Shown in pieces: positions 1 through 20,800 of a stretch of 64,000 nt of DNA. This DNA is from Varroa destructor. Taxonomy: Eukaryota; Arthropoda; Arachnida; Mesostigmata; Varroidae. Both the position numbers and the translations under genes were made by a program. Within the stretch, counting starts at the first letter, position 1. Each line of letters opens with the position of its first letter. The stretch covers positions 33,291,341 through 33,355,340 of the forward strand of contig NW_019211456.1 of the NCBI RefSeq assembly GCF_002443255.2, in the 5' to 3' direction. The notes below the pieces were generated by a model. The model ran no database searches and was not told the origin of the DNA. It saw only the letters and a program-made list of their open reading frames with translations.

Positions 1-87
1 ATTGTCGTGCTTTTAACCTTTGCGTGCGGTTGCGGACTGTGTGACGTGTGTGTGTCTTATCTGTGCCGTTTGTAGAAATCCTCTCAG

Positions 88-6122
<6,035 letters not shown>

Positions 6123-8882
6123 TGTGAAGAAGATCTGAGACATTCCAACCCTTGAAACGACAACCCGTCACCTCTTGTAATTGTTGTTGTTATCAATTGA
6201 TCTATTTTATGTCGGCAACAGGATTAGAACACTTTCCGTGACATGCGAATGTATTTCTACATATAGTCATACTGCTTCAAGTAGTTCAAAGGTGCTGCCT
6301 ATTTCCAATAAAGTTGGACTAGCAATTTGTTCACTTTACAATAAAAGTGAACAATAAACAATACATTTTTCGTCAGCTAGTTAATAAACAGACATCCGCT
6401 GGTCATAATAGAAACTCGCACAATCGTTCGAAATGATCGAGAGCACTAGGGAACCCATTTGAGCATGATTTTAGGAAACTCCCCGACTAAATGAACAACA
6501 ATTAGATTTATGATTATTTGTATTATAAAAAAAAAAAAAAAACATAAAGCTAGTTTTTACGTTACTATGATATTTATTTTTTATTGAAATCATGATGACA
6601 TAATTTGTGTAGAAAATCCAGTAGGAAAAGCGAGAAAGTGGAATCTATTTTTTGAAATGAATATACTAATATTTCACATGCGCATGTAAAGTGATGTAAA
6701 GGGACACTCAAACAGTGTACTTAATATTTTTGTTACGTCCTATGGCCTATGTAATTTACCTACTGTTCCTTGGCTTAGAATACGGATACCTTTTAGGGAA
6801 AATTGCTTTCTAAATAACAAGAAATATATTTATGAGCAATTTGTGCAAGAAAAAAAATATCGATCTTTCCACCTACTTTAGCTTTCCTGTTTATTTGTTT
6901 CCAAATTTCTTCGACAACGTGGCTATCAAATGTACGCAAATGTATCAAATTGATAAACGTTAACAAAACTCAAAAGACAAAGCGTATCTGTGAAAAGATA
7001 CAGAATACTAATGCCATGCTGAAGTGCACATTTTTTGTCTATAAGAACAACCCTATGCAGATAAAAATATTTTTCTTAATGAAGAAGAGGCGATTTCCGA
7101 AGTGGTTTCAAAAGTTATGGGCTAAAAGTAAAAAAAAATAAGGCATCAGCCGATCGACCTGGTCAAATATCGTCTTGGCTTCCACGACACGAGAGGAATA
7201 AAACGTATAAAAAATGATTCAATATAAATCGACTTGAGGGGAAACCAACTTGTGCCAAGTTGGCTTCTGGCTAAAAAATATAGTTTCACCATTCAATCGT
7301 TATAATTAATAGAAAACACATACAAACATATGAAGCCGAGTTTTTGCTTGGACGTGGTGCTTCTAAAACCTGAAATATAGAACAGGCGAAGGCGAAAAGC
7401 TGAACGACCATTGGACGGTTGTGTTGAGATCGAGGAAAGGAACTATATTTTAATACTTTAAAGCTTAGTATTAAGTTTAGTTTGTACTGACGTTTTCCAT
7501 GAATTCTGCAAGTACATATTTTTCTGCATTTACATTCTGTCGTGTGAACATTTTGAAACTAGGGGAAAACTCTGTCGCGGCTGCGTGGGTTGTATGAGTG
7601 ATTAACCTGTACGTGCCATTTTGTAAGATATTTCATGTTTATATAGCTATAGTATATTAATACAGTCGTACAGCATTATAACGTACTAATGATATATATT
7701 TTCAGTGAATAAATGATAAATAATTGGTTATTTGTGTTGTAATCACACAGAATAGATGAACGAAGATGCGCTTCTTTAGTATATTCGATAAGTTTATAAA
7801 GCGGTCCTGGGCCTTCCTGAATATGATATATCAATAAAAACTGTAGTAAATAAAGCCTGAATAACTCACCCAGATAAATGTTACGCTGATTTTATTACGT
7901 GGACTGGGTCTTAAACTAAGCCTGTCGTTCTGGAAGACAAACAATCGATTCCTATTAAGCGAGTTTTCGGCTTTTCTTTGAGGTAGACACGTTGCGATCA
8001 GTCTTTTGTTAAGTATTGAACTACATACGAAACTCATTTATGAGCTCGTTTTGATGGAGCGTAAAAGACGAGCTTGATGTTGTGCAGGAGGAAGAAGCAC
8101 AGCGGAAGCGGTAATGACGCCTTACGAAAAACGAATGATATCCACGATCTAGGCCTAGGGGTAATCGGAGTGTATTTCATTCGATTATGGTAAAATCATA
8201 TTCGATAACTTAACTTCTATTGAACACTATTATCTGGCTCAATTGAATTTTTGTGCGAAAAAAAATGCTCTGCCGATTTTAATACCTTACCTATATTTTT
8301 ATCATAAAACTCATGACCGCGAAATCGTTATCCCATATCTAATGCCATAAATAAAAATACCATTACTGCATATTACTAACAGCCTCGAAGCTGACGAAAA
8401 AGGAAGTATCTCTTGGCCAATATTCTCAGGTCGCACCCACATCCAAATCGTAAATATGTTAGATATTGGTATTGTATTGGTCGAGGAGACAGTTACCTCG
8501 GATCAGATGAACTCAAATTCGACAGAAATGTCACCTCTAATAATCTTTCGTTACTTACTGTATCTTGTCGTAAATCTCCTCGTTTATATCCCAATTATAT
8601 AAAATAATCGATAGATGAGAGAAACACTTGAAAAAAACCGACCGCGGAGCAGGATATTTGGCTTTATTGATAATATTCATGTACTTCTAGAAAATACCGA
8701 CAAATCGGGCTCAAGTGATCATATTGTCAACATGTGTAGATGAATGATCTAATCAAAATCAAAAGGGGAAATGCTGTGATATTAGGCTTGAAAGCAAGTT
8801 CCTCATAATACAAAAAAAGAAAACAGGCGACTCTTTCCCAAAGAATCTCGTTCTATACAGACAAGCGATTTTTTTATTCTAA
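6123..8882. other. Intergenic region between convergent MAGI and glutamate receptor genes
   Basis: AT-rich DNA holding both 3' UTRs and a poly-A tract at 6526-6541. A 63-codon lysine-rich frame at 6950-7141 has no recognisable domain or codon signature and I do not call it. A minus-strand AATAAA (plus TTTATT at 8663-8668) is a likely cleavage signal for the receptor gene; another at 8873-8878 is almost on top of its stop. Nothing else seen. Confidence 0.6.
6307..6358 (+). promoter_or_regulatory. MAGI polyadenylation signals
   Basis: Three AATAAA hexamers at 6307-6312, 6340-6345 and 6353-6358, 185-236 bases after the stop codon, in AT-rich DNA. They are the only strong cleavage signals close to the MAGI stop. 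Confidence 0.6.
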
Positions 8883-11800
8883 CTAAAGATCCTCAGTTTC
8901 CTTTTGGGTGTTAAATTTACAGCGCCAGCTGTACACGCTTGTATCTTCATAATCAAGTGGGTATACTTCAATGTCGCCCACTCTGCCGGCATCGGGTCGG
9001 GCTGATACAAAGTAGCTTTGCATTCCTTTCGGGCGTGGCCTTTTGTCCTTCCCCCAAATAGCGTAACGCAATGTCCAAAAGAGTTCGACGATCAGTAGGG
9101 CCTAAAACATATGAAATCTAATGAAAAACGAGTCTGACTAAAAGCCTTTTTAGCCGTATCAAGAATAAAAATTCGCATGGCATGGGTCTCTATGCGAGCT
9201 GAATTAGAAGGAAGAGCTCTGAGGCGATCTTTCGAAAATTCATAGCACAGAAACGCTTTTTAGTTTTAACAGCAGGTGCCATATGCTAGTTCTGGTGAGC
9301 TTAACAATGGATACCAGCTACAGAAAAAAAGCTGTTCCTTCTGATCTTATAATAAATGAAAATCCGCTTACCCGTTGTCCATAAGGTATAGAAGTTGCTT
9401 CCCAGAGAAATTCGCCCATCATCATAATAATGCCCAAAAGCGCACCAACTGCCAGTACAAGAAACACTCCGGCCAACTCGCGCATACCCATCTCTTCAGA
9501 TGGAGGAGTCATTTCTGGGCACGGTGAAGTCGCTTTCCACCACCGTTCCTTCAACCACATGAAATAATCAGTTTCACCCAGTCGAACGATTTCCTTTGAA
9601 AGTAACTTACGCATAGGTGATCCGACCGGCGTAGCAATACCGTAGCCCTAAGTTGTCAGAATGCAGTGCAGCTTAGATGCGCATATAGAGAATTGGCAAT
9701 ACAAGATACATAAGAAGCCAATACGCCTAGCAAATGTAAATCCTTTGTAGTTGTGTAGTAGTAGCTCACTGGAATGTACTGCTTTAGAAATGCCTGACAC
9801 CTTGTAACCCTAACTGGGAATAGATCACTGAATATTTTTTCCACCTTCCCAATGCAACGAAGATTATGGGCTAATGTTGGCAATGAAAGGAAATAAAGTA
9901 AAATCTCTACGACGCTCATAGGATAAAGCTTTCTTCTCTTCCTTCTTTCGTTTTATATATTCGACAACGGAGAGGATCAGTATAAACAATGCACTGATGA
10001 GTAGTAATCAGTACATAATAAATTAGCCCATATTCTGTGAAAAAGCGAAAAAATCAATAATACCGTAAAAGATAAAGAGGTCAGGGTAAATGGTTAATCG
10101 CTTATAGATACGTGCAGTGAACGATTATATTTTAATAATAGTACATGGTAAGGCAAACTTGCATAATCCAAATACGTTCGTATCACATGGCCGTAAATAT
10201 CTTATTATTCTAACTTATTTCGAACTGCTCTAAGTATAATGTAAGTAAATAATAGTAAAGGAAGCATTTTTGTGTAAGTAAACGTGCTTTTCGACTTAAT
10301 GATTTTATAGAAGCGACAAATCTTTTTGAATTTGATAATCCGACTACATATTTCTTCGATGAAACTTCAATTTTTATTTACCTTACTATCAAGCAGCCCT
10401 CCCACCATAGTGAGCCTGCAATCTCGTTCTTTTCGATATTCGATAGTGGTGGCTTCCATAAAGTAGGCGTAGTTTCCGGCTAAAACCCTTCGTACCCCTT
10501 CGTCATTGGTCTTTGCATGAACGGAAGGTCTCTGGCGATCCATGTGGTCTGCCAGTTGCTGATAGATCCTATTTGTTGATTGCTACAGGAAACTCAAGGA
10601 CATGTCAAAATTATACGTGCATACGATATATAATATCCTACGTTTATTTGGGCCTGTAAAAATACAGTTGTATTATCCGTAGTGTGTATGCAAGCTCTAA
10701 AATTCTAGGGTTTCCGTTCTAGAGCTTTAGAATTTCAAATTTCGAATTTTGAAATAATACGCTTATACAACAGAATTGAATCTTTATAGATATAGAATAA
10801 ATAAATATTATACATATTACTAGCAGCAAATTGTTTCTATACGTTCTTACATAAAGGATAAGGATATTTTGTGACTTAATCCGAGTAATTCTCCTATTAA
10901 GCACGCGATAAAGGAAGTTTTTGTCATCTCAAAAAAATAGAACAGCCGTTTTTAAGCTATGACTATTGTCCTGCAAAGGTAACAGCACAACCTCAAAGAA
11001 TTTCCTGCTGGAACCAGACGCAAGGCACCCATACTCAATTGTAGATTGTCGTGCAAGATCGTCGGCGGAATCAATTGAAGAAACGAGCCTCTCGGCGGTT
11101 AGTGTCGCCGCCAAACTGGCGGTGTATGAGGAGACGACAATCAGCGTAAAGAACCACCAAATCGAAGCTATTGTACGACAGGAAAGCGACCTGCAAAAAA
11201 ATCAACATCAATGTCTAGCGCTTTATATACTTAATGCGCGTTAAAGGTGACCTACGTTCATATGTATTGTATCATATGTATGTTCTATACTATCATATGT
11301 GTGATATGAACTTTCTTCATATTATGTATATTATATATTACACTTGTTCGTATGGGCTTGATTTATTTTTTAAATTTAAATTTTTAAATTTAGGTCGAAT
11401 TAATTCTAGCTGTACTACATTCGACCGTAACCAATTTACGACTGTACTGCTACAAACTAGTTTTAGAACTAGTCATCATAGACTTCTAGATATAACTGAT
11501 TCTAGTTTTACGATATGCTACTGCAAGCGCAGCTTTCTCCTCAAATCCAACTCAGAAGATTTATTTGCTCAGCAATGGATTATTTTGCGAGCTAGTCGAC
11601 AGGAACCGGCTGAAAACCTCCAATACAATTTGTGAGGTTGAATGCAACAGTTTCTTTCACATGAAGCCAAAAATTCTAGTCACACCCTAATTCGGATACG
11701 TACACGGGGTTAAGATCACATCCTTGTTGCATAATTGATCCTATTGTGAACCAGAACCTGCTCATAATCTTCATCTCTTGATCAAGCAGTTGTGGGTCGC

Positions 11801-14800
11801 GTTGAGACAGGTCGTCTTCTCCCAGATCACGATTCTCCGTCGGACTGATAGACGCTATCAGATAGTAAAGGACTGTGACACCTGTGGGTGAAGACCCGGT
11901 AATACGAATGGTATATGAAACCTCTGTATCGTAAGGGTGATGTATATATATACTCGGTACAGTTCGTGAATTTAAAGGCAAATGTCGAACAGCAGATATG
12001 TTTGGCGATATATTACGATATATAAATTAGTTGTTACTTGAAGGTCGGACCTTTTACGGTTTGGACAGTTTATAGTATCGATAGCAGTGGTACAATCGTA
12101 GTAAAGTTTTATTAAATTGAATCTAGAGATGCGTACCCGTGAAGGCAGTAAGCATGCAGATCCAAACGTCAATCGAAAATGGCTTCATAAATAGAAACAA
12201 GGTAAGTCCTCCTTGTGCGGGCTTCCGAAATAATATTGAAATTCCAGTTTTCAGAAACGGCTGCGTGAAGTCGACGGCTTGCATTCTTTCGGCAGTGATT
12301 GACAGGTCGACTATTGCCATGTCAGCTTCCTAAAGAACCACCATTTTATCTCGGGATGACCATCACTGTAGATTTGCTTTTCTTTCGAAGCATCTCTATT
12401 AGGGTACAGCGTTTACAAAATGCCTAGCTTACCAAGGCATGTGACAAAGTAAACCGGACTTGCTGTGTCTATGAATATGGAACTTCTTATAGAGCAGTTC
12501 GCTATTAGTTACGTTAACCTAAAAATAGAGCCTAATAAACTATATATCAAACAAAGGCAATAGATCGTACCATATTAATAAGTTCCTTGATCATGCCATC
12601 GAAGGTTCCGTCGGGTTGTCTTGATCCATAACTATTATCCTTAACGAGATGCACACTGTAGCGGAATCCGATATTTGCGGCCAGAGTTTCCATGAGTTCC
12701 ATACAAAAACCCTCAAAGCGGTCGTTTCCAGTGCGATTTCTATAGTCAGACTTCAGCATTGTATATGGAGGGTTCTGAGAGATTAAATCCGGCGCCATTT
12801 CGTGCAAATAAAAAAGGTGGCACTTTATGAGAAGTAAATTATAAATTCCGCGAAAAACACAGCGAAGTGCTTCTACGAATGCTATATTGATAAGTGCGAC
12901 AGTCTATCTAATTTTCTTGGCCGTAGAATTGAAAGGCAAATTTTAATTCCCTACAAATGCATGACATTGACTCTAAGTAAGTGTAATGACCTTCTGCCGA
13001 TGCACAGTTTATACCTAGCTACGCTGATTTAAAAACGTTTTCAGCACATGTACTTCCGCGCGTCTTCGCGAAGCAGCGAGAAGCCACGTATCATTGAGAG
13101 GATATGCGTTCAGTTTGTCACGCTCGGTGTTAGATTTTCTTTGAAGAAATACTCCAAGCATTGTATTGAGTACCACTGTTTTAAGCATTTCTTCAGACGA
13201 CTAGCTTTTTCCAGTGCGAAAACATTGTGTCTAGGGCTAGTTTCAAACCTGGACAATCTTACATAGCCGTAAGTAAGCATCTAAACGCGTTACTGCTGCA
13301 CCATCAAAGGAACGTCAAATGCATACTGAACACATGTCCTCTTACCACGATCGTGGTCACGTTGAACACCTTAGATGCCATGAGATTTTCCAGTTCTTTG
13401 CGAAATGTCGCTGGATAAGAGGCCTGCGTTCGAATTCCGCTATCTTGGTTCCACGTCGCTATCTTCAATGAGCATTTCGAAATGACACAGCAAAAAAAAA
13501 CGGAGATTCACAAGTGAAAATACGACGTGAATCTACAAGATATGAATGCAAAATGATATTATATTTAGTTTATTTAAGAACATTTCGGCCGGGGAATGCA
13601 TTTGTTGGTTACATTAGTCGCTGAGAAACATATTGTCAATGGCACGTGAACGAAGCACAACGGGATTTCTCCGGAACGCACCTTAGCAACACCATTCCAC
13701 ATGATTCGCATAACATTGACCTGAAACCGCGAGCGAAGACCATGACGATTCAGGGTGATTATGCCAGTGACACCACGGAATGAACTCTGTAAGTAGGTTG
13801 TATAAAAAAAAAGTTTGAGAATTCATACAAATTGAGCGGTTATAATTTTTTTTCTATTTAACCACATTCATTGGCTAAATAGTAGGTCGCTTGCGGAATC
13901 TCAAGGAGTGTGTGTAGCGATACAATATATTTAGGCGTCTGATACAGTATATCGTTCTGCATTAGCTTCTCCGTCATTCCGCCATCATATTGTCTTTCGA
14001 TGATGGCCGAAAGGCGCTATCTATTTAAGCATGCAATGGGAACAAGGTAGCAATTGATGTTAACCATTTAGCATTATGATAGAATGAGCTATAAATATTT
14101 ATAACAGGAAAATATAACGTGTACGTACGTATGGTTCAATGGACAAACTTTTGGTACGAAAAAGTTTAACTTTTGATTGAAATGGCCAAATTTACCAACT
14201 TCCAAACACTATCTCTTTTGTCGTTTCTGGTCTAGTTTCTCGTTTAGTACGGTAGTAGTAGATAGTAGGTAAAGGAAATGAAGGAAAAGACCCTGCCAAT
14301 AGAAACAGAAATTGCCAGAAGCTTACTCGAAGCATCTTCTTAATGACGAGGTCGCCGGTTTGCCAGGGCCGTGGAGACTGGCATTTGAAGGGCGGTGGCG
14401 ACCTAAGCTTCGATGATGCTGATAGTTCATACAGCGTCCGAACCACAAACGATACGGAGTCTATTAACAACGCCTGTTCAGTCTGCAGAGTAGTCGTTTA
14501 TGGATAGAGTCCACCATAGTTGATCGCGAAAGATAAACAAATTCCACGAATGACAGTTTGACATGTAAGTTTCCGTCTTGCTCCGTGCGTTTATATTGTT
14601 TTACAATACCTTACATTATATTTGTCTCAGTAACCTCAATCTTCAAAAGGTGCATAGGATGAGAAAGCTTACATAAACATCCCTAATTATACGAATTCAC
14701 AAATCAAAGTGGAAGTGGCAGTGTTACTTTAGTATGAAAGATGAAGGGTTACCGTCAAATTGAGATTGTCCCTGATTCCATCCATGAGTTGAAATCTTCG

Positions 14801-17800
14801 AAAATCCCTTATCATTTTGAGATTCTCTTTTGATTTGAGATCGAGTAATTGGAGGAACGTAATATTGGCCCTTGATGGAAAAAATGGACTGAGATCTAGA
14901 GTATGCAGGTCCTGTGAACACAGTCATTATTATTTGCATTATGAATTATTATAGTGGGTTAAATTAAAACGTTTCATTTAGTTGCCTTAAGTTCGTTTCT
15001 TAGACATGTGTCTTATGTGTATATAAGGACTTCGGCTACGGATGGTATAGATAAGGTAACATGGTACTAATAGGGCTTTTCATGAACACTTCGGTGGAGA
15101 ACTTCCTCTCGTCGTCGATTGCTGTATGCAATCAAAATACGCATCAAGGTCTATCCGTCAAAGAGCTAGCAGGCATTTCTATAATAAAGTCGTCATTCGA
15201 CACAAGAAGCCATCATATTTGTCATTAACTCGTCGCCCTTAGCCAACTTAACCAAACAGATTAATAGAGTCCCCTGCGTCACGACACATATGTAATGAAA
15301 TTAGAAGTTATAGAAAGAGACCCAAATGTCGATCCCAGTTCAAAGTTTCTCAGAAATCAAATTGATGCCCGGTTTAGCTCGTACTGAATCATGTCTACCG
15401 AAATATTCTTCATTAAAATTGTTTTTAAAGGCTTATCGGCAATAACAACAGAAAGCTAAGAAACATACTAAGGAGGTGATGACGAAATTATGGTACTCGG
15501 TCATAAGACCGACGTCTTTAGCCGATCTCAGCAGTTCGGGAATCAGTTGAGTATCAACATCAAGCACAATGTGCGTGTCTTTGGAGCGTAGCACCTCCTT
15601 AAAGAGAGTTCCCGGTGAGACACTTTTGTCCAAGGGACGTAGCGTCGTCAGCGAAGGCGCCGCCCGAAGAATCGGTGCGAGACGAAGGAACGCTGTAATG
15701 TCCGTTGAAAGATAGTTAGTCTTGACTTGAGTGATCTTTCGTAAATTTTCTTTCAAGGTGTCGTCATGTTACGTTACTCAAGAACTCCACAAAAGTTTTA
15801 CGTGCGTTAAGTTCTAGTAACGATATTGAGAGCGCTACAATGTGCTTAAACGTATAGCCATTATTACATGTTCATTGATGAGCCATTTTATGGTACCTAA
15901 TATCGACTCATCGCGACACATCGCGTTTATTAAAAAAGTCAACGATTTATGAACACACTGTTAGGCAGGCTTGTCGTATGGCTACGGAACATACCATCCT
16001 CTCGGTCGTACACAATGGTTAGAGATCTCCACTCCGTCATATTCAATACGTCGAAGTACGCCCTGCCTAATATGTCAGAAGGCGGATGGAGATTTAGCAT
16101 TTGCGGAAGCTTCCTAGGTGATGCGGCGCTTGTACGTGAGAGCAAAGGCCCTATGGAGAGAAATGGCACATGAAACGCTCTGCAGGTTGATGCCAAAATA
16201 TGGGATACCGGAACGACAGTGGGGCCCACGACGATCGAAGGAGCACGGGACAGCAACTGACAAACTAAAGAAATAATGCTGTTAGTTTAAACACTGAGCG
16301 CTTATATAAACGCCTAATTTCATGCTATATGGTCTTGTATACCTGTATCACCTGACAAATGATTCAGTAGCAAAAAGTAACCGGAAGCCTCCTTTTCCAG
16401 CGTCATACAAGCCTAGTCCAGTAAGGCGTGCCGCAGAATTGATTGAACACACAGCTAAAGGTTAAGTCAACTTTGGTGTCGCTGGATACTTCAATCATTT
16501 TTCTTTATTTATCTATTGAAGGCAAAATGTCTAACGAAACTACTTCTAGAAACTTTTAAACATACGAAGAATAACTAATGTTGAGGATGACCTTGTTTAA
16601 TGGCTCCATTAAAGAGGCATATTCAACACCCCCTTTGGGAAATGACGTTTGTAGTCGTAGTCTTTGCCACCAATTGCTACAGCGTGAGGCTGACAGAATT
16701 ACTGATCAGGTTGGAGGAGGCAAGCAGGCGAAGATTTACAAATGCACGCATTTTGTAACGCCGTCTACAACAGTAGAAGGGACTAGATAATTTTCGACCT
16801 AGGTGTGTGACGAGCCAACATCATCACCATAACATGAGGAGCAAGACTACGCTGTAGAGCACTAACAGCTAAACAACAACAGCGTAAGTTGTCAGACGCC
16901 GAAAACGAAACATTGTCACGTGGACGTGTTCACCAGTACGTCACTGCGGATTAATTTGCAGTTTACCGTTGACACGCTGCGCGAGAGTCTTACCATCTCA
17001 TAAGCTCACGCTCTTGAGATCTTAAGTACACAGACTCAACCGGAGACTTTTTTCTCACTAAACGCAGTGTTTTTTCATTCATACAGTGGCAATATCGAGC
17101 TAGCAATAGTTTACGGGAATAGCAAACGTATATCTGAGAACATTTAAATTCTTGTTTTGGAACGTGCTAACATATTCTGCGTTCAATCCCCTACTGACAT
17201 GCTTGCTTGTGTGAGAGAACACGCCAACTTGCGAAACGCGTACTATACTATATACCATTGAGACGTTCACGGTTTTATCACAGTTTTTAGAACATCCAAG
17301 TAAATGCTTTTGTTAGTAAATACGACTGTCTAAAAAAGTGTGGCAATGTTAAATCGTCTTTACTGAAAGCAACACTCAGTGGGTGAGGCCTAGCTGGCGG
17401 TTTTTCTTCACATACGTTTTTATTGCGCCTTATGAACCACAAGCAAGCTACCGGTTAATCCTGCGATTAATTTTTGCATGTGACTTATATCTGAAGTGTT
17501 CGTGAACAATTCAAATAACGGTAAGCCTAAGAATTTTTAATTTAACGGTTCGAACGCACAAAACAGGAACCAGGAACGTCATAAATGTACATATAATTAC
17601 TCCTAGGGGGTGGATTCTCTATTTTCCCATTCCGGGTTGTAGGAATCTGTTTTTATTCTTTTCCCATCCGCATGCTTAAACATAATGCAGTAGACTGTAT
17701 ATTTTACATAACTAGGAATGTTTATTAGCTTGATGTGCGTTCGTCTAGCCCAAGTACATTAAGACGAAGCTGTTGGCCTCGCCATAACGAGATTGTTCTG

Positions 17801-20800
17801 CCAGGATTCTTTTTATCGAAATATAATAGGGCTGCTACCCTACGTATTCATTGTTTAAGATATATTTACATTAAGTATTCGCATATAATTTATTGCCGAT
17901 ATTCCACACCTTATTCTAATGTGAGGTTATATATAATATAACTATACTACTGGTTGTTTACCTACAACTTTCTTAAGAATTCCATTTATATTTATTGGCA
18001 GAATATTTACCAGCTTTCGATGCGTCAAAGCTGCTATGAATGTCTGGGATGACTTTTTTCATGCCGATGAAAGCATCTCGAACAATGGGAAGTCGCGAGC
18101 TCTCCGGCGCACGACGTATGGCGAAATCGAATACGCGTACCAAGGGGCTATTACTGGCAAAGATCCCACCTAGACAGCATATAACAAACGATAATGACTA
18201 TTTATCAACGGTAGTTTCAGTACATTTGGGTGATTTGAAAAAATTTGCCACTGAACATATATGTAGGATGCAGGAAACAATGCTTTGGATAACTGACTGA
18301 TTGATATGAGAACTTTTTTGGTAAGTTATGTGTTGTTCTGTTCACCGTAGCCCGTTCGACCTAGACGAATGTTGAGTAACTGCAAAAATTTGGATGGTTT
18401 TTTAATAAAAATCAAATAAGTTTTTTTAAAAGCTTTTAAAGTAGTTCTATTAAACCAATATTCGCCATTTTAATTTTTGACCTTCTCCCATTTATTTGAT
18501 ACCACCCTAATCCTATCATTGTAAAACTTCCATGAGTTTTGGGACAAGTGATTTTGCGCCCCTTTAATAAAAACTAATTAAAATTAAATACCATGAAGAG
18601 AGTTCTTCGTAGACTGAGACAGATCGCCCGATTGTGCAACATACGAGCTATATAGCGAATGTATTAAAATTTCTCTCTTAAATTCTGTCAAGTTTTGCCG
18701 GATAGGTAAAGATATATGTGGTGTAATATTATCATGGCAAAATACGACGCTCTTTCCGATCATTAAATCTTGTTGTAATATTGTTAGTTATTAACAATAC
18801 ACGTCCGAAACAATAGTTTTTCCTAGTCCTGTCAAACGCATAGAACTGGCATCTTCAGCGTCAGTCCGGGTTTTGCCACATATTGTGAGGCAGATTTTCT
18901 AATTCTTTTAACCTGTTTGATTCAAATGGTTGAAAATTGTTTGATGGTTGGTATTTAGTTCATTGGCCATTTCATGGCTACTTTTTTCGAACTTAAATTT
19001 TCTTTTAATTTAAATTTTTTTCGAACTTGGTTTACCACTACGAAGAGCATTTTTCACATCAAAATTCCCGGAACAAAAACGACAGAACCATTTGTAGCCG
19101 ATTTTTTTTCTGAGAACGTATCTTGGCCATAAACAGCAGTAATTTTTCATGTGTTTGGGCAGCATTTGTGCCCTTATCCTAGTAAAATATGTTACATATC
19201 GACTGTTTGCAGAAATTTTACGTTTCTTCAAAGTAGTCTATTTTAAGTCTGACTAAAGCCATAGCAACGATTTCTATTGTCGAATGGCCCCCTTCAAATG
19301 ACATTAACGTCACCGCGATACATGATTACTTGAGATACGTAGCTTCAAAGGCATCGACCCGAAAAAATCGTTGTTTTCGACAGCCCAGTATATAATACAC
19401 TGGATCTTATGTGACCAAAAGGTTTTGAAACGTGTCTCATACACAGGGTTTGTGTTGTATTAATAATTGCCATTTCTCATTCAAAATGATCATAAATGTG
19501 CTTTATTTCTGTCGCTAACTAACGTTCATGCATGATAAAACGTGCGTGAACTGTGTACCTAAACACTGCGTATTCATAAAATAGCTTCCGCTGCTGAGAG
19601 TTTGAAGCGATAATGCGGGCCTTCGGAGAGCAGTGGCGAGTCGGAGAGTAGATATGCGAGGCGATTTCAGGTCACTAGGTGTAGTCCAGTGCTTTTTTGA
19701 GGAAGAAGATTCTAACGCCAGGTAATTGTCTAAAACTGTCAGTTTTAAGATCTTTAATTATGCGTATCCTATACGTAACGATCGGTACTATGTTCGAGCA
19801 AGCCGAAAGCAGTCGCGAGGGAAAACGATGGACCGATTTGATCGTCCATGCGGACAACACTGGCTTCCTTTATCTTTCGGTGATGTGCGCAGTAAGCTTC
19901 TGTCATTCGCGAAGCAGACGAACCCCAAGTACGAAAACCGGTTTACATAGGCAAAAGCCGATCTGGCAAGGTACAAAAGATCATTGGTCGCTGTTCTGCC
20001 TCTCCTCTTCAACTTCATCGCCTCAGTCTTGTTCAAGTTTACGGTCAGTCACAAATCTGCATTTAGAACTTGTATGACCTTGTACGTTCTTAAATCGTTT
20101 GCATAGAAGACAACTTCAACCGATTTTCTCGGCCCTCTTATTTGATCAGGGAGGCCCTTCAGCAAAATTAAGAAATAAGAACGGACTTAAGTTGTCCTCA
20201 TAAGTCAGACCAGCTGCCTGTGTGGAGGACGGGGGGTTCGGCCACTTCATTGTTATTTTGCTTTCCTGTAGAATCGCAGCGAAAAGGTTAAGGATATCTA
20301 TAAAGACATCTACCTCGGCCATCGTGACCATAACCATGTCTTTGGGTGCCGAGTCGAAGCTACCTTGAAGTCGACGAGCACTGCGTGTCGACGACAGCCC
20401 GACGTGAGGGGTTAGTGTTCTCTTAACATCGACCACCAGGATCCTACACACCGCTTCTATGAAGCGTTTTCTCCGAAATGGTTGTTGCTTTGTTGGGATA
20501 GCTTGTACGCTTTATAAGTAGATGATACATTTCTCACTCAGCAAGCCAAAAAGCAGCTTATAATTAATTCTTCTTCGCTATTCCCTGGCGTGATCGGGTA
20601 ACCTTTTTATTCAAGAATCACTAACAGGGTAAGTTCTTTTTGCTGGGCTAAAAGTGTACCAGTATTTAAACTTATGTTAGGTAGTACCGTCCAGCACGGT
20701 GCCAGAACGACAACCTATTTGAGATGCTCGTTGCAGATTCCTTCCAGACCGGTGGCTCCGTTGTTGCTTATGTTCCTAATATCTTGTATTAGATCCCGCA

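Noticed and set aside
6950..7141. Short lysine-rich frame that could look like a cationic peptide
   Set aside because: No signal peptide, no family pattern, lies in AT-rich 3' flank with A-rich codons only.
13420..13445. GTTCGAATTCC, a B-box-like string
   Set aside because: It lies inside a coding exon of the glutamate receptor with no A box.
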